A stretch of DNA of 30,004 nucleotides from a virus. The position numbers and the translations under genes were made by a program. Below the pieces are notes generated by a model. It searched no databases, was not told where the DNA came from, and was given only the letters and a program-made list of their open reading frames with translations. The DNA lies in IMG/VR virus record IMGVR_UViG_3300032240_000404, positions 1 through 30,004 of that record. The stretch is one strand, 5' to 3'. Of this stretch, positions 8,116 to 17,218 are shown one piece after another. The stretch's first letter is position 1, and the number at the start of each line of letters is the position of its first letter.

Positions 8116-8661
8116 ATGGAATCACGTCTTAAAAAATCTCTCAACGCTGGTGCTCGCCAAGACCGCACGAACGGGGAAGCATCCCACCAAGCGCCTGAGG
8201 ATAAGTTCATTTCTACGCAGGAACTAGATAACATGTGGAGCGAGGAATGGACGCAATCAGCATTGCCAAAACTACCCAACGTCGATGGGTGGCACCTTTG
8301 CTGGCTTTCAACCACCAACAGCTACGACAGCATAGATAAGCGCATGCGCCTTGGATACGTTCCAGTTAAATCTGAAGAGTTTCCGGGCTATGAAAATTAT
8401 CGAGTGAAGTCGGGTGAGCATGTTGGGTACATCTCATGCAACGAGATGTTGCTATTCAAACTTCCAATGGCGACTTACCAAAAGGTTATGACTTTGATGC
8501 ATCACGACAAACCTCGTGAAGAAGCAGAAAAAGTCATGATTCAAGCGGCAAATCTCCAAGGGGCGTATGACAGCAACGGTCGTGCATTGGTTAAAGCCGA
8601 AGGCGATGGTATTGGCTCTATTGAACAGCAACCCAACCGAACACCCGTATTTTCGGGCTAA
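8116..8661 (+). CDS. Conserved hypothetical head-module protein
   Basis: It lies between the scaffold candidate and capsid genes, behind AAGGGG. The 181 residues include a disordered polar N-terminus (1-35), a central globular part with GWHLCWLSTTNSYDSIDKRM, GYVPVKSEEFPGYENY and GEHVGYISCNEMLLFKLP, then a helix (KPREEAEKVMIQAANLQ) and a flexible tail. I recall the central pattern from other phage head modules, always unnamed. A minor structural or assembly role is likely from position alone. Confidence 0.7.
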   Translation: MESRLKKSLNAGARQDRTNGEASHQAPEDKFISTQELDNMWSEEWTQSALPKLPNVDGWHLCWLSTTNSYDSIDKRMRLGYVPVKSEEFPGYENYRVKSGEHVGYISCNEMLLFKLPMATYQKVMTLMHHDKPREEAEKVMIQAANLQGAYDSNGRALVKAEGDGIGSIEQQPNRTPVFSG

Positions 8662-8675
8662 CAAAGGAGTTAAAC

Positions 8676-9275
8676 ATGTCAAGTACATCCGCTCCGTTTG
8701 GCTTGCGTCCTGCGTTCCATCCCTCAGGTCTGGATCGCGCTCAGGCGCTTGCTGGCGGCATCACATCAGGTTACGCTCAAAACATTTTGAAGGGTCAACC
8801 TGTCGCTTACTCTGCTTCGGCAGGTGTTATTGTTCCCCTCTTAACCAATCCTGCCGCTGGCTCCGCTGTTGCGTGGTCAGGTGCATTCTCTGGTGTTGAG
8901 TGGACTGATACAACTGGTCGTCGCCGTGTATCAAACTACTGGCCTGCAAGCACCGCCTACACAGCAGGTTCTTGCGTAGCTTATTTTTACAACGACAACA
9001 ACATCGTTTATGAAATTCAAGCCGACGGCTCAATGGCGCAAACCACTATCGGTGGTGAGTACAACTTCACCAACGTGACCTCTGGTTCTACCACTACTGG
9101 TCTGTCGCAAGCCACTTTAGGCTCTGCTACAGCCGCCAGCAATGGTGTCCAAGGCCAAATGCGTATTGTTGATCTTGCACAACAAGTGGACAACGCTTGG
9201 GGGGATTCATACACGGTTGTCCGTGTTGTGAATTCATATTCACAATTCTTCGGTGGCTTTACTGCTGTCGTTTAA
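8676..9275 (+). CDS. Putative capsid-associated (decoration or cement) protein
   Basis: A good AAAGGAG precedes ATG 8676. The 199-residue product begins SAPFGLRPAFHPSGLDRAQ and contains GVEWTDTTGRRRVSNYWPAS and NNIVYEIQADGSM, a pattern I associate with virion structural proteins encoded next to major capsid genes. It is Gly/Ser/Thr-rich, predicted beta, and has no signal peptide or membrane segment. The 10-nt gap to the major capsid gene and a similarly strong ribosome site imply high co-expression. Being a minor capsid or decoration protein is inferred from position and composition. Confidence 0.65.
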   Translation: MSSTSAPFGLRPAFHPSGLDRAQALAGGITSGYAQNILKGQPVAYSASAGVIVPLLTNPAAGSAVAWSGAFSGVEWTDTTGRRRVSNYWPASTAYTAGSCVAYFYNDNNIVYEIQADGSMAQTTIGGEYNFTNVTSGSTTTGLSQATLGSATAASNGVQGQMRIVDLAQQVDNAWGDSYTVVRVVNSYSQFFGGFTAVV

Positions 9276-9285
9276 GGAGTAAATT

Positions 9286-10200
9286 ATGGCCGCACCAATG
9301 CGAAGTACGGACTTTAGAAGCATCGTTGAACCAATTTTGAACGAGTGCTTCGATGGAGTCTATGACCAACGTGCCGACGAATGGTCACGCATCTTCCGCG
9401 AAGAAGATGGTATCCCTCGTAACTACCACGAAGAGCCTGTCCTTTATGGATTTGGAGCCGCACCCCAGTTGCCTGACGGTACTCCTGTCAGCTACCAACA
9501 AGGTGGTGTATTGTTCTTACAGCGTTACCTCTACAAAGTGTATGGCTTGGCCTTCTCTTTGACCAAGGTACTCGTTGAAGACGGCGACCACATCCGTTTG
9601 GGTCAAGTTTATGCACGCCACTTGGCACAGTCTTTGGTGGAAACCAAGGAACTGTTAGCCGCCAACGTGCTGAACACAGCCTTCAACTCCAGCTACCCCG
9701 GTGGCGACGGCGTGTCTTTGATTAACACTGCCCACCCCATCGTGAATGGTACTTTCAGCAACCAGTTGACTACCGCCGCTGTTCTGTCTCAAACATCTCT
9801 CGAACAGATGTTGATCCAGATCCGCTCAGCAGTTGACAACAACGGCAAGAAGATTCGTTTGGTTCCACGTCAATTAATCGTGGCACCCGGCAACATCTTC
9901 CAAGCTGAAGTGTTGTTGAAATCTGTTCTGCGTACTGGTAACGCAAACAACGACATCAACCCCATCAAGTCAATTGGCTTGCTGGACGAAGGTGCCGCAG
10001 TCATTTCTCGTTTGACATCTGCAACTGCATGGTGGGTTCAGACCGATGCTCCAGAGGGCTTCAAGCTCCTGATGCGTCGTCGTTTGGAGAAAACCATGGA
10101 AGGTGACTTCGAGACTGACACAATGCGCTACAAAGCGACAGAGCGTTATGCGATCAACTTTACTGATCCCCGTTGCGCTTTCGGCACGCCCGGCGTGTAA
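9286..10200 (+). CDS. Major capsid protein (Mu gpT-like, HK97-type fold likely)
   Basis: The 304-residue protein has features of phage major head subunits: N-terminal FRSIVEPILNECFDGVYDQ, a central segment on tag-free helices (ARHLAQSLVETKELLAANVLN), GGDGVSLINTAHPI, LRRSAVD-type helix (LEQMLIQIRSAVDNNGKKI), RLVPRQLIVAPGN and a C-terminal strand block (WWVQTDAPEGFKLLMRRRLE, YKATERYAINFTDPR). The GKKIRLVPRQLIVAP segment is typical of gpT-like capsid proteins. TAAGGAG overlaps the upstream stop, giving a strong ribosome site, and a terminator follows directly. There is no N-terminal prohead protease domain or obvious cleaved delta region. Confidence is good for major capsid, moderate for subfamily. 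Confidence 0.83.
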   Translation: MAAPMRSTDFRSIVEPILNECFDGVYDQRADEWSRIFREEDGIPRNYHEEPVLYGFGAAPQLPDGTPVSYQQGGVLFLQRYLYKVYGLAFSLTKVLVEDGDHIRLGQVYARHLAQSLVETKELLAANVLNTAFNSSYPGGDGVSLINTAHPIVNGTFSNQLTTAAVLSQTSLEQMLIQIRSAVDNNGKKIRLVPRQLIVAPGNIFQAEVLLKSVLRTGNANNDINPIKSIGLLDEGAAVISRLTSATAWWVQTDAPEGFKLLMRRRLEKTMEGDFETDTMRYKATERYAINFTDPRCAFGTPGV

Positions 10201-10236
10201 AAAAAGTGGGGTCGGTGTAACAGCCGACCCTTTTTT
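10199..10236 (+). terminator. Rho-independent terminator after the major capsid gene
   Basis: GGGTCGG at 10209-10215 pairs with CCGACCC at 10224-10230 around an 8-nt loop, followed by six T at 10231-10236. A run of A at 10199-10205 lies opposite, so it may also work on the other strand. It begins at the capsid stop codon. Confidence 0.88.
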
Positions 10237-10271
10237 GAAACCTGAGTGGTTCAAGCCACAAGGAGAAAAAA

Positions 10272-11522
10272 ATGCCTCAATTTAGTGATGATCTGTTCTT
10301 GGGTACAGCCCAAGGTTATATTGGCACCAACAACACAAACGTGGAATCTGTCATCTCTGGCTCCGTAAGCGGAACCACAATGACAGTGACCGCAATGTTG
10401 TCTGGCGAATCTTTAGTTCTTGGACAATACATCAATGGTTCTGGTGTAACAGCCAACTCTTACATTACTGCGTTTGTTACAGGTGCAGGCGGCACGGGTA
10501 CTTACACCCTAAACGCATCCTCAGCGGCAACAGGCACAATCACAATGTATGCGGCTGGTAATGCAGGATTGAATGATCCTTCACCGATGGAAGTTGGTGT
10601 TGGCCCATTGGGTCGTACATATGTATGGGACGTGATTCCACAAACCCTGCAAGCCGCAAACATTGCCGCATCGCAGACTCCTGCCGCCGCAGGTAACTTG
10701 ACACTGACAGCAGGTACTTCTGCTAGATCAGTGACTCGTACTGATGGTGTTGCAGTAATTCAGCTTGACGTGCCTCGTGCATTGCAAGTTGTATCAGGTA
10801 CTGCCGTTGCCGCGACCTTGGCTGGCGTTGCAATTACAGGTACTGGCGGTCAAATTTCCTACACTTCGCAGGCTGGTTTGGTAAGCGGTCAACGCATGAC
10901 CATCTCTGGCACTTTGGGTGGCACAGGAACAATCACTGGCTACAGCAACCCCACAACCTACATCCTGACCGCTGTAACAACCACTACTGCCACCCTGACC
11001 ACTACGGCAGGCGCGGCAGTTGTGACCACCGCAGGTACGCCAACAGGCTTGACCTACACCTTGGGCGTGGCTCCTCAGGCTATGACTGTTTCTGGTTATG
11101 ACTACTACGGGCAAGCAATGTCCGAGGTGATCACTTCCAGCGCCGCAGTCAGCACCGCAGTAAACGGCAAAAAAGCGTTCTATCAAATCTCTTCGATTGC
11201 TACTGCTGGCGCAACAGGCACGACCATAACTGTTGGCACAACCGACATTTTGGGTTTGCCACTGCGCATATTTGACGCAGGCTACTTGGCTCGTATTGGT
11301 TACAACAACACTGTTGCCAACGATACTGGCGGTAACAGCGCATTTGTTGTTGCAGACATGACCACTCCGGCGACCACCACCACTGGTGATGTGCGCGGTA
11401 CTTACGTCCCATCCTCGGCAACAAACGGTATCAAGCGTTTGGTGATGGTGATTGCACTGCCTAGTATCGCTACTGGCCCCAATGCAACTCGCACTGGTGC
11501 TCTTGGTGTAACTCAAGCCTAA
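10272..11522 (+). CDS. Beta-rich virion structural protein
   Basis: Starts behind CAAGGAG after the capsid terminator. The 416 residues are mostly Thr/Ala/Gly/Val, without a signal peptide. Residues about 25-95 form an inserted module (VISGSVSGTTMTVTAML, GSGVTANSYITAF, GTGTYTLNASS) that I recognise as a common phage beta insertion. A second stretch (about 190-265, GQRMTISGTLGG... TTATLTTTAG) is similar. The conserved frame lies around them: NDPSPMEVGVGPLGRTYVWDVIP, and a C-terminal half with SGYDYYGQAMSEVITSSAA and IFDAGYLARIGYNNT. Position next to the capsid gene suggests a capsid decoration or head-associated protein. It could instead be a tail component; the exact role is open. Confidence 0.66.
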   Translation: MPQFSDDLFLGTAQGYIGTNNTNVESVISGSVSGTTMTVTAMLSGESLVLGQYINGSGVTANSYITAFVTGAGGTGTYTLNASSAATGTITMYAAGNAGLNDPSPMEVGVGPLGRTYVWDVIPQTLQAANIAASQTPAAAGNLTLTAGTSARSVTRTDGVAVIQLDVPRALQVVSGTAVAATLAGVAITGTGGQISYTSQAGLVSGQRMTISGTLGGTGTITGYSNPTTYILTAVTTTTATLTTTAGAAVVTTAGTPTGLTYTLGVAPQAMTVSGYDYYGQAMSEVITSSAAVSTAVNGKKAFYQISSIATAGATGTTITVGTTDILGLPLRIFDAGYLARIGYNNTVANDTGGNSAFVVADMTTPATTTTGDVRGTYVPSSATNGIKRLVMVIALPSIATGPNATRTGALGVTQA

Positions 11523-11534
11523 TAGGAGGACGAC

Positions 11535-13244
11535 ATGTCTAATTTCAAACCAATGGTGAAGATGTACACCGATGAGCCTGCTGTGAGCTTGAAGCTCAAA
11601 AAAGGCGGCAAGGTGCATCACAAGGGTGCCAAGCATCACAAAGAGCATGATGAGCATGGTCACAAGCCTATGCATCATGCTATGGGTGGTATGCACCACG
11701 AAGCAGAAGCAGGTCACAGCCCTAAAAAGCCGTCACATGCGGCACGTCACAAGGCCATGAACCCCAACTTGTATGCCAAAGGCGGCAAGGTGGCTCATAA
11801 GCTCATGGGCGGCGTAATGCCTGCTGGCGCTCCTCAAGGCATGGGTATGAGCCCTCAAGGCATGCCCGGCATGACTGGCGTAGGCATGGGCTCACCAACA
11901 ATGCCCAAAGCATTGCGTCCTGCCGCAATTGCCAATATGGCACCTAGCGCACAAGCTCAACGTGCCGCGATGGTCAAGAAGGCATTGATGGGCATGAAAA
12001 AAGGCGGATCTGCTGACCACAAGCACATTGAAGCCTTGGAAAAAGAACTCCATCATCATGAGTCCATGAGCATGGAACATGCCCACCACAAGAAGCACGG
12101 TGGCATGGCGCACCACGCCCATGGTGGTAAGGTGCACCACATGACTGGTCATGCAGAAGGCACCCATGAGCACCACAAAGCCATGGCAAAGCACTATGCA
12201 GAAAAATGCAAAGACGGCGGCACACCGCACATGCACAAGATGCATGAGCACCACAAGCACATGGCAAAAATGTGCAAGGGTGGTAAGTATGCTGAAGGCG
12301 GCGCAATTGACCGTGACATGACCAAGACCACGCTCAAAAACAGCGTGAAGCCATTTGTATCCCGTGCCGACACCTCACGCCCTGACCACTCTCCTGCTCA
12401 CACGGGCGAGATCCACAAGGGCAATGGCGGTGGTTACAAGCGTGGCGGTACTACAGGCGCTAAAACGCCTATGTACAAGACCAAAGAGTACGCCAAAGGT
12501 GGTCGCACCACTGGTTCACACATCCCAAGCGAGACAAACGAGAGCGAGACTCGCGGCAAGATTCGTCTTGGTGGCACCATTGAGGATAATGAGCACTATT
12601 ACGAAAATACCGACATGCACTCAGCCAAACCTGACCGCTCACAAGGCAAGACAGGTGAAGTGCATATGAGCAATGCTGGTGGCTTTAAGCATGGTGGCAA
12701 GGCTCATCACAAGATGCATCACAAGGCTGATGGCGGTGCTATCGACAAGTACCAAACTCGCAACACCGTAGAAGGCGGCGACTGGGAAAACCACCCTGCT
12801 AATACCACCCCTACAGGCAAGAAACACACCGTCACAGGCGTTGTTAAGCTTGCCAATGCAGGTGGCTATAAGCATGGAGGCAAAACCTCAAAAAAAGCCT
12901 ACGCCACGGGGGGTGAAGTGAATGATATGGGGAAATCTGTAAAGATGCCTCTTCGTATCAAACACCCACCTGTGGCGAATAGCTTGCAGTCTGGCACCTA
13001 TAAGCGTGGCGGCAAGGTTCACCATCATGCTGATGGCGGCGAAGAAAAAGGGGAAAAGGAATTTTCACCTTGGGCAAAACTAAACAAGTCTCCAAAAGAA
13101 CGTCATAATTTAGTAAATGCACCTGTTTCGTCATACAGTGAAGAAGCCGTAAACAAATCAATTGCAAGCTCCAACCGTTCTGGTCGCAAGATCAGCGGTA
13201 AAGAGGCAAAAGCAATCCACAGCCTGCTTAAAGGTCGTCACTGA
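11535..13244 (+). CDS. His/Lys/Gly-rich repetitive KGG protein
   Basis: Strong AGGAGG at 11524-11529 precedes ATG 11535. The 569-residue product is low-complexity, with dozens of His, Lys and Gly and few large hydrophobics. Residues 1-270 contain HHKGAKHHKEHDEHGHK, a Met/Pro/Gly segment (about 90-130) and repeated HH, HK pairs. Residues about 269-500 hold four imperfect repeats, each an Asp/Ser/Thr-rich stretch ending in NAGG(Y/F)K-x-GGK. K-x-GG, AKGGK and AEGG elements recur throughout. The tail is a short basic SGKEAKAIHSLLKGRH. Metal binding or nucleic-acid binding would fit the composition, but no fold or family with a known role is recognised. Location among virion genes suggests an internal or ejected protein (inference). 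Confidence 0.72.
   Translation: MSNFKPMVKMYTDEPAVSLKLKKGGKVHHKGAKHHKEHDEHGHKPMHHAMGGMHHEAEAGHSPKKPSHAARHKAMNPNLYAKGGKVAHKLMGGVMPAGAPQGMGMSPQGMPGMTGVGMGSPTMPKALRPAAIANMAPSAQAQRAAMVKKALMGMKKGGSADHKHIEALEKELHHHESMSMEHAHHKKHGGMAHHAHGGKVHHMTGHAEGTHEHHKAMAKHYAEKCKDGGTPHMHKMHEHHKHMAKMCKGGKYAEGGAIDRDMTKTTLKNSVKPFVSRADTSRPDHSPAHTGEIHKGNGGGYKRGGTTGAKTPMYKTKEYAKGGRTTGSHIPSETNESETRGKIRLGGTIEDNEHYYENTDMHSAKPDRSQGKTGEVHMSNAGGFKHGGKAHHKMHHKADGGAIDKYQTRNTVEGGDWENHPANTTPTGKKHTVTGVVKLANAGGYKHGGKTSKKAYATGGEVNDMGKSVKMPLRIKHPPVANSLQSGTYKRGGKVHHHADGGEEKGEKEFSPWAKLNKSPKERHNLVNAPVSSYSEEAVNKSIASSNRSGRKISGKEAKAIHSLLKGRH
12340..13020 (+). repeat. Four degenerate in-frame repeats in the KGG protein
   Basis: Units lie roughly at 12343-12450, 12586-12705, 12739-12885 and 12940-13017. 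Each has a polar segment with Pro/Ser/Asp, usually a T-G-E/K-x-H or TG-x-V element, then NAGGYK or GGGYK and a basic GG(K). Spacing varies, so this is protein-level repetition rather than a recent DNA tandem array. Confidence 0.6.
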
Positions 13245-13251
13245 ACAAGTC

Positions 13252-13277
13252 AGGGGGGCTTCGGCTCCCCTACTTTT
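13252..13277 (+). terminator. UUCG-capped hairpin, probable weak terminator or mRNA-processing element
   Basis: AGGGGGGC at 13252-13259 pairs with GCTCCCCT at 13264-13271 (one G-U pair) around TTCG at 13260-13263, a very stable C(UUCG)G loop. Only four T follow (13274-13277), so termination may be partial. It sits between the KGG protein gene and the next gene's AAGGA. Confidence 0.7.
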
Positions 13278-13288
13278 AAGGAATAAAC

Positions 13289-15946
13289 ATGTCACAAATC
13301 GTTGCATACACTGGCCCAACATCACAGTCAGACAATCAACTTCGCACTCAAACATCATCACGCTCTGCGGCATATGACCCAGTAGACAAACTGCGCGTAT
13401 CCCAGCCACAGGCATTGATTGATACCGACTTTGAGTATGGTCAACAGCCAACAAAGTGGGAATCAATTAACCTTCAAAACAATCGTCAAGGCGCGTATTA
13501 CATTCCGCAAATACAGACGGCTGTTCTTAACAATGCCTCAAATAAAGGCATTCAAACAACAAACGGAAGCCGTACTGTTACTGTTTTCATGGCGGATACT
13601 AGTGCTTACTCTGTTGGCACTCCAATTTTTATTCAGGGCGCAACAAACCCCAACATCAATGGCTGGTGGCTAGTTACGACTGTTTCTGCAAGCACTTCTG
13701 TGTCGTTCTTGATTGATGCCAATGCAACAGCAACGACCAACGTGTTCAACCCCGGCAAGTCCTATGTGTACCCCGGTTACTTTTACAGCAACTGCGGCTT
13801 CCAAGTTGGTAGCAACTGCATTACTGCAAGCGCAACCACAACTCCTCTTTGCACAACCACCTATCCTCACGGGTTGAATGTAGGTGACTACATTTACATG
13901 GTTGGCTTTGCCACCGACACCAATGTAAATGGTGCATGGATTGTTGCAACAACCCCAACAGCCAGCACATTTACTTTTACAACCGCAGTGGCGGTTACCA
14001 GCCCGACAAACAGTGCAGGCCAGACCAATGTATATATGCGCCCTGCTGGATGGGTTGAGTCTCGTCCATATGATGGTGGCGTGGCATTCTCTGCTGGTGG
14101 TACGATTACCAACCAACAGTTGATTCGTCAGACCCGTCGTTACTTTCGCTACCAGTCTGGTAAGGGCATTCAATTCTCAACTGGCTCTGCATTGTGTCCA
14201 ACTCTGTTTCAGCCAGTGTTGACTGCTGTTGGCACCACGGTGACGGTTACCACCTCTGCACCGCACAACCTTGCGGCAGGCGGAACAGTTCAAGTGTCTG
14301 GCGCAACTCCTGCACAGTACAACGGCACGTTCACAATTTTGTCTGGTGGTTTTTCCAAAACCACGTTTACATATCAGACCACCGTACTAAACACACCTCC
14401 GTCAACACCTGCGACTGGTAATGCAATTCGCGTTAATCCAATCACATGGTACGGCGCTCAAAACTCAGTAGGTATCTTTGATCAGCAAAACGGCATATTT
14501 TTTAGATATGACGGTCAAAACCTGACTGCTGTTGTTCGCTCATCAACCATTCAAACGGCTGGCTATTGCCAAGTAACGCAAGGAAATGCAACGGTTACTG
14601 GTGTTGGAACTAACTTCACCACTGCGTTGGTTCCGGGTCAATTCTGCGTGATTCGCGGTCAGTCATATCGTGTTATTGCAATTGCAAGCGACACATCTTT
14701 GACCATTGCCCCTGAATATCGCGGAAACAGTTACGACTCCACCAATTCGCCAAATGGCGGATATATCATGTCTGTCACCACGGACTACATATATCCTCGC
14801 TCTACTTGGTTTGATCCAATGGATGGCACTGGCCCATCGGGCTATAACCTTGACTTAAGCCGCATGCAAATGTGGTACGCCGATTACTCTTGGTATGGCG
14901 CTGGCTCAATTCGCTGGGGCTTGAGAGGCAAGGATGGCGCAGTGACATACTGCCATCAAGTCCAGAATAACAACGTGCAATATGAAGCTTACATGCGGTC
15001 TGGCAACCTGCCAGCGCATTACGAGTCTTCAGGCTTGACACCGACAACATATTTGACTGCGTCAATTGGCACCACGGACACCACAATTCCTGTGGCTGAC
15101 GCAAGCTTGTTCAATACAAGCGGACTGGCAAAGCTCACAGCAAGCGGAATTTCTGGCGCAATTGAGTATGTCACCTACACAGGCAAGACTGCAACGTCAT
15201 TGACTGGATGTGTTCGTGGTCAAACTGGCGGTGCGGCGGCAACAGCGTTCACTTACAGCGCAACAGCATTTGTGACCGTTGAATATGCAACTGCTGACTC
15301 TGTGCCTTCAATCTCGCATTGGGGCTCATCGGTCATCATGGATGGTCAGTTCAACGACGATAAATCGCTGATTTTCAACTACGGCATGACAACCCCATTG
15401 GCGGTTACCTTAGCGGGTTCCTATGCGCTGATGGCAATCCGTATTGCTCCATCAGTAGATAACGGCACTACAAACACCTTGGGATTGAAAGAAAACATTA
15501 ACCGCATGCAGTTGCAACTTGACTCGGTGTCAATCATTGCATCGACTTCGCAGGTGTTGATTAACTTGATTTTGAACGGTCGTCTTGCGGCGGCTTTTTC
15601 TGGAACTGGCGCTCAAGCCACATTTGTTTCACCTCAACAACTTGCTAACGGATTTACTTCTTCTTTGGCGCAAATTGCTGTAAATGGAGCAACTGGAACT
15701 ACGGCAACAATCACGGGTGGCGAATCATTGGCGGCTTCGTACGTTCCAATTGGCATCAATACGTTGGATTTGTCAGGTGTGCGCGATTTGGGCAATTCAA
15801 TCTTGGGTGGCGGTGTAAACAACACTGTGCCAACAACTCAAGCTGGCTTATACCCTGATGGGCCAGACATTTTGTATGTAGTTGCAACCACAACTGGTGC
15901 GGCAAACATTCAAGCTCGTTTGTCTTGGAAAGAAGCACAGGCTTAA
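13289..15946 (+). CDS. Large virion structural protein with inserted beta domains
   Basis: 885 residues starting behind AAGGA at 13278-13282. The N-terminus carries [29 protein letters not shown] (about 31-58), which I recognise as a conserved start of large phage structural proteins. Three inserted beta modules follow, with [29 protein letters not shown], and [23 protein letters not shown] at about 100-360. The middle has [23 protein letters not shown] and [22 protein letters not shown]. The C-terminal third has [20 protein letters not shown], a conserved virion-protein signature. Signal peptide and membrane segments are absent. It is probably a major virion component, but whether head fibre, whisker or tail is unclear. 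Confidence 0.72.
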   Translation: MSQIVAYTGPTSQSDNQLRTQTSSRSAAYDPVDKLRVSQPQALIDTDFEYGQQPTKWESINLQNNRQGAYYIPQIQTAVLNNASNKGIQTTNGSRTVTVFMADTSAYSVGTPIFIQGATNPNINGWWLVTTVSASTSVSFLIDANATATTNVFNPGKSYVYPGYFYSNCGFQVGSNCITASATTTPLCTTTYPHGLNVGDYIYMVGFATDTNVNGAWIVATTPTASTFTFTTAVAVTSPTNSAGQTNVYMRPAGWVESRPYDGGVAFSAGGTITNQQLIRQTRRYFRYQSGKGIQFSTGSALCPTLFQPVLTAVGTTVTVTTSAPHNLAAGGTVQVSGATPAQYNGTFTILSGGFSKTTFTYQTTVLNTPPSTPATGNAIRVNPITWYGAQNSVGIFDQQNGIFFRYDGQNLTAVVRSSTIQTAGYCQVTQGNATVTGVGTNFTTALVPGQFCVIRGQSYRVIAIASDTSLTIAPEYRGNSYDSTNSPNGGYIMSVTTDYIYPRSTWFDPMDGTGPSGYNLDLSRMQMWYADYSWYGAGSIRWGLRGKDGAVTYCHQVQNNNVQYEAYMRSGNLPAHYESSGLTPTTYLTASIGTTDTTIPVADASLFNTSGLAKLTASGISGAIEYVTYTGKTATSLTGCVRGQTGGAAATAFTYSATAFVTVEYATADSVPSISHWGSSVIMDGQFNDDKSLIFNYGMTTPLAVTLAGSYALMAIRIAPSVDNGTTNTLGLKENINRMQLQLDSVSIIASTSQVLINLILNGRLAAAFSGTGAQATFVSPQQLANGFTSSLAQIAVNGATGTTATITGGESLAASYVPIGINTLDLSGVRDLGNSILGGGVNNTVPTTQAGLYPDGPDILYVVATTTGAANIQARLSWKEAQA

Positions 15947-15947
15947 T

Positions 15948-16460
15948 ATGCCAAGCAAGTCACCCGCTCAACACAAGCTCATGGAAGCCGCCGCCCACAC
16001 AAAAGGTGGGTTTGGCGGTGTCCCTCAGAAAGTCGGCAAAGAATTTGTCCGCGCCGATAAACACATGAAAGAAGGTGGTCTTTATGCCAATATCAATGCA
16101 AAGCGTGAAAGAATCGCTGAAGGCTCTGGTGAGCGCATGCGTAAGCCGGGTGCAAAAGGTGCTCCAACTGCTCAAGCCTTCAAGCAATCAGCCAAAACCG
16201 CCAAATTAAAGGATGGAGGCGCTTCCCTTGCCGTTGGCAGAGGTGAGAAGCTCCCAACCTCCAAAGGCGCTGGATTGACCAAAAAGGGGCGTGAAAAGTA
16301 CAACCGTGAGACTGGATCACACTTAAAGGCTCCACAGCCACAAGGTGGCGCACGCAAGGATTCGTTCTGCGCCAGAATGAGCGGCGTGGTAGAGCATTCC
16401 AAGGGTGACGCACCAAGGGCGAAAGCATCGTTAAAACGCTGGGACTGTCCCGGTTGGTAA
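15948..16460 (+). CDS. DUF6321-like basic protein
   Basis: ATG 15948 directly follows the upstream stop (TAATATG); a start at 15882 would run inside the previous gene. The 170-residue protein is Lys/Gly/Arg-rich: KGGFGG and KEGG at the N-terminus, then the conserved block [31 protein letters not shown], and [12 protein letters not shown]. That block is what I know as DUF6321, found in many phages, of unknown function. The protein ends in Trp like the three small proteins downstream, and its stop TAA touches the next AAGG ribosome site. A DNA-binding or minor virion role is inferred from basicity. Confidence 0.75.
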   Translation: MPSKSPAQHKLMEAAAHTKGGFGGVPQKVGKEFVRADKHMKEGGLYANINAKRERIAEGSGERMRKPGAKGAPTAQAFKQSAKTAKLKDGGASLAVGRGEKLPTSKGAGLTKKGREKYNRETGSHLKAPQPQGGARKDSFCARMSGVVEHSKGDAPRAKASLKRWDCPGW

Positions 16461-16470
16461 AGGAAAAATC

Positions 16471-16902
16471 ATGTTTTTAAAATCAAGCCCAGCAGTCAAA
16501 AGCGCAGTCAAAAACGCCATGGAGCGCATGGAAAAAGGCGAGTTTGACAAAGCTCCGACCCGAGAAGAAACAGAGGGCCGCATGGCGGCTCGCAAAAAAG
16601 ATAGCGAAAACAAAGAGCGTGAAAACGCAAAACGTGATGCCGCTGATTTGCCCAATCTGCAAAAACAACATGCAGAGATGCAAGAAAAATATAGCAAAGG
16701 CAAGAACTACGAGTACGCCGACCGAGAGCAAAACCTGTCAGATGAAGAGCTTGAAGCTCGGGGTATGCGCGGAAGCATGAACCAATTGGCTCAACGCATT
16801 CACAATGTCAAAAAGCATGGCTTCAAGCAGGGTGGCAAGATAAATCTGAAGGATTGCAAAGTGTCTACCCACGAAAAAAATAGCAAGCACAAAAACTGGT
16901 AA
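16471..16902 (+). CDS. Small basic protein with C-terminal KVSTH..W tag (first of three)
   Basis: 143 residues, starting at ATG 16471 behind AAAGGA. A charged helical N-terminal two thirds (SAVKNAMERMEKGEFDKAPTR, AARKKDSENKERENAKRDA, LPNLQKQHAEMQEKY) is probably coiled coil. SDEELEARGMRGSMNQLAQRI follows. The C-terminus GGKINLKDCKVSTHEKN, ending KHKNW, matches the tails of the next two proteins. The stop TAA is the first part of the TAAGGAG that serves the next gene. No known domain is recognised. The shared tail suggests a common partner or location. Confidence 0.7.
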   Translation: MFLKSSPAVKSAVKNAMERMEKGEFDKAPTREETEGRMAARKKDSENKERENAKRDAADLPNLQKQHAEMQEKYSKGKNYEYADREQNLSDEELEARGMRGSMNQLAQRIHNVKKHGFKQGGKINLKDCKVSTHEKNSKHKNW

Positions 16903-16912
16903 GGAGTAAATC

Positions 16913-17209
16913 ATGGCTGATCGCAAAAAACCACACGAATTTACAGTTGGCGAAAAAGCTGATGGCACCCGCGTCTATATGATTGATGGAGCCGTAGTGC
17001 CGGACAAAACAACATGGGCAAATTTGCGTCAAAAAAATGCGGACGTTGCAAGTCAAACCATGGACGAAGTTGAAAAAGAAGCTGACTCAGCCATGAACAA
17101 CTCAGGAAATTCAGAGTTGGACAGCATGTTTAGCAAAGCCAAGGGTGGCAAAGTAAAAAAGAGCAAAGTTACAACTCATCACAAAAACCACAAGCATCCC
17201 GCTTGGTAA
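16913..17209 (+). CDS. Small protein with C-terminal KVTTH..W tag (second of three)
   Basis: 98 residues, ATG 16913 behind TAAGGAG. The N-terminus (KPHEFTVGEKADGTRVYMID, then GAVVPDKTTW) resembles a small beta unit. A polar helix follows (TMDEVEKEADSAMNNSG), then SMFSKAKGGKVKKSKVTTHH ending KHPAW. Unlike its neighbours, the tail lacks the Cys before KVSTH. The stop TAAGGA again overlaps the next ribosome site. Function is unknown. Confidence 0.68.
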   Translation: MADRKKPHEFTVGEKADGTRVYMIDGAVVPDKTTWANLRQKNADVASQTMDEVEKEADSAMNNSGNSELDSMFSKAKGGKVKKSKVTTHHKNHKHPAW

Positions 17210-17218
17210 GGATTCATC

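Noticed and set aside
10794-11717. Minus-strand frame of 307 residues
   Set aside because: It is the antisense of a Thr/Ala/Gly-rich structural gene; Ser/Cys/Gly-rich nonsense composition.
12340-13020. CRISPR-like array
   Set aside because: The repetition is at the protein level with variable spacing and no conserved direct DNA repeat.
15882-15947. Extended start for the DUF6321-like gene
   Set aside because: It would run within the preceding gene; ATG 15948 follows the stop directly.
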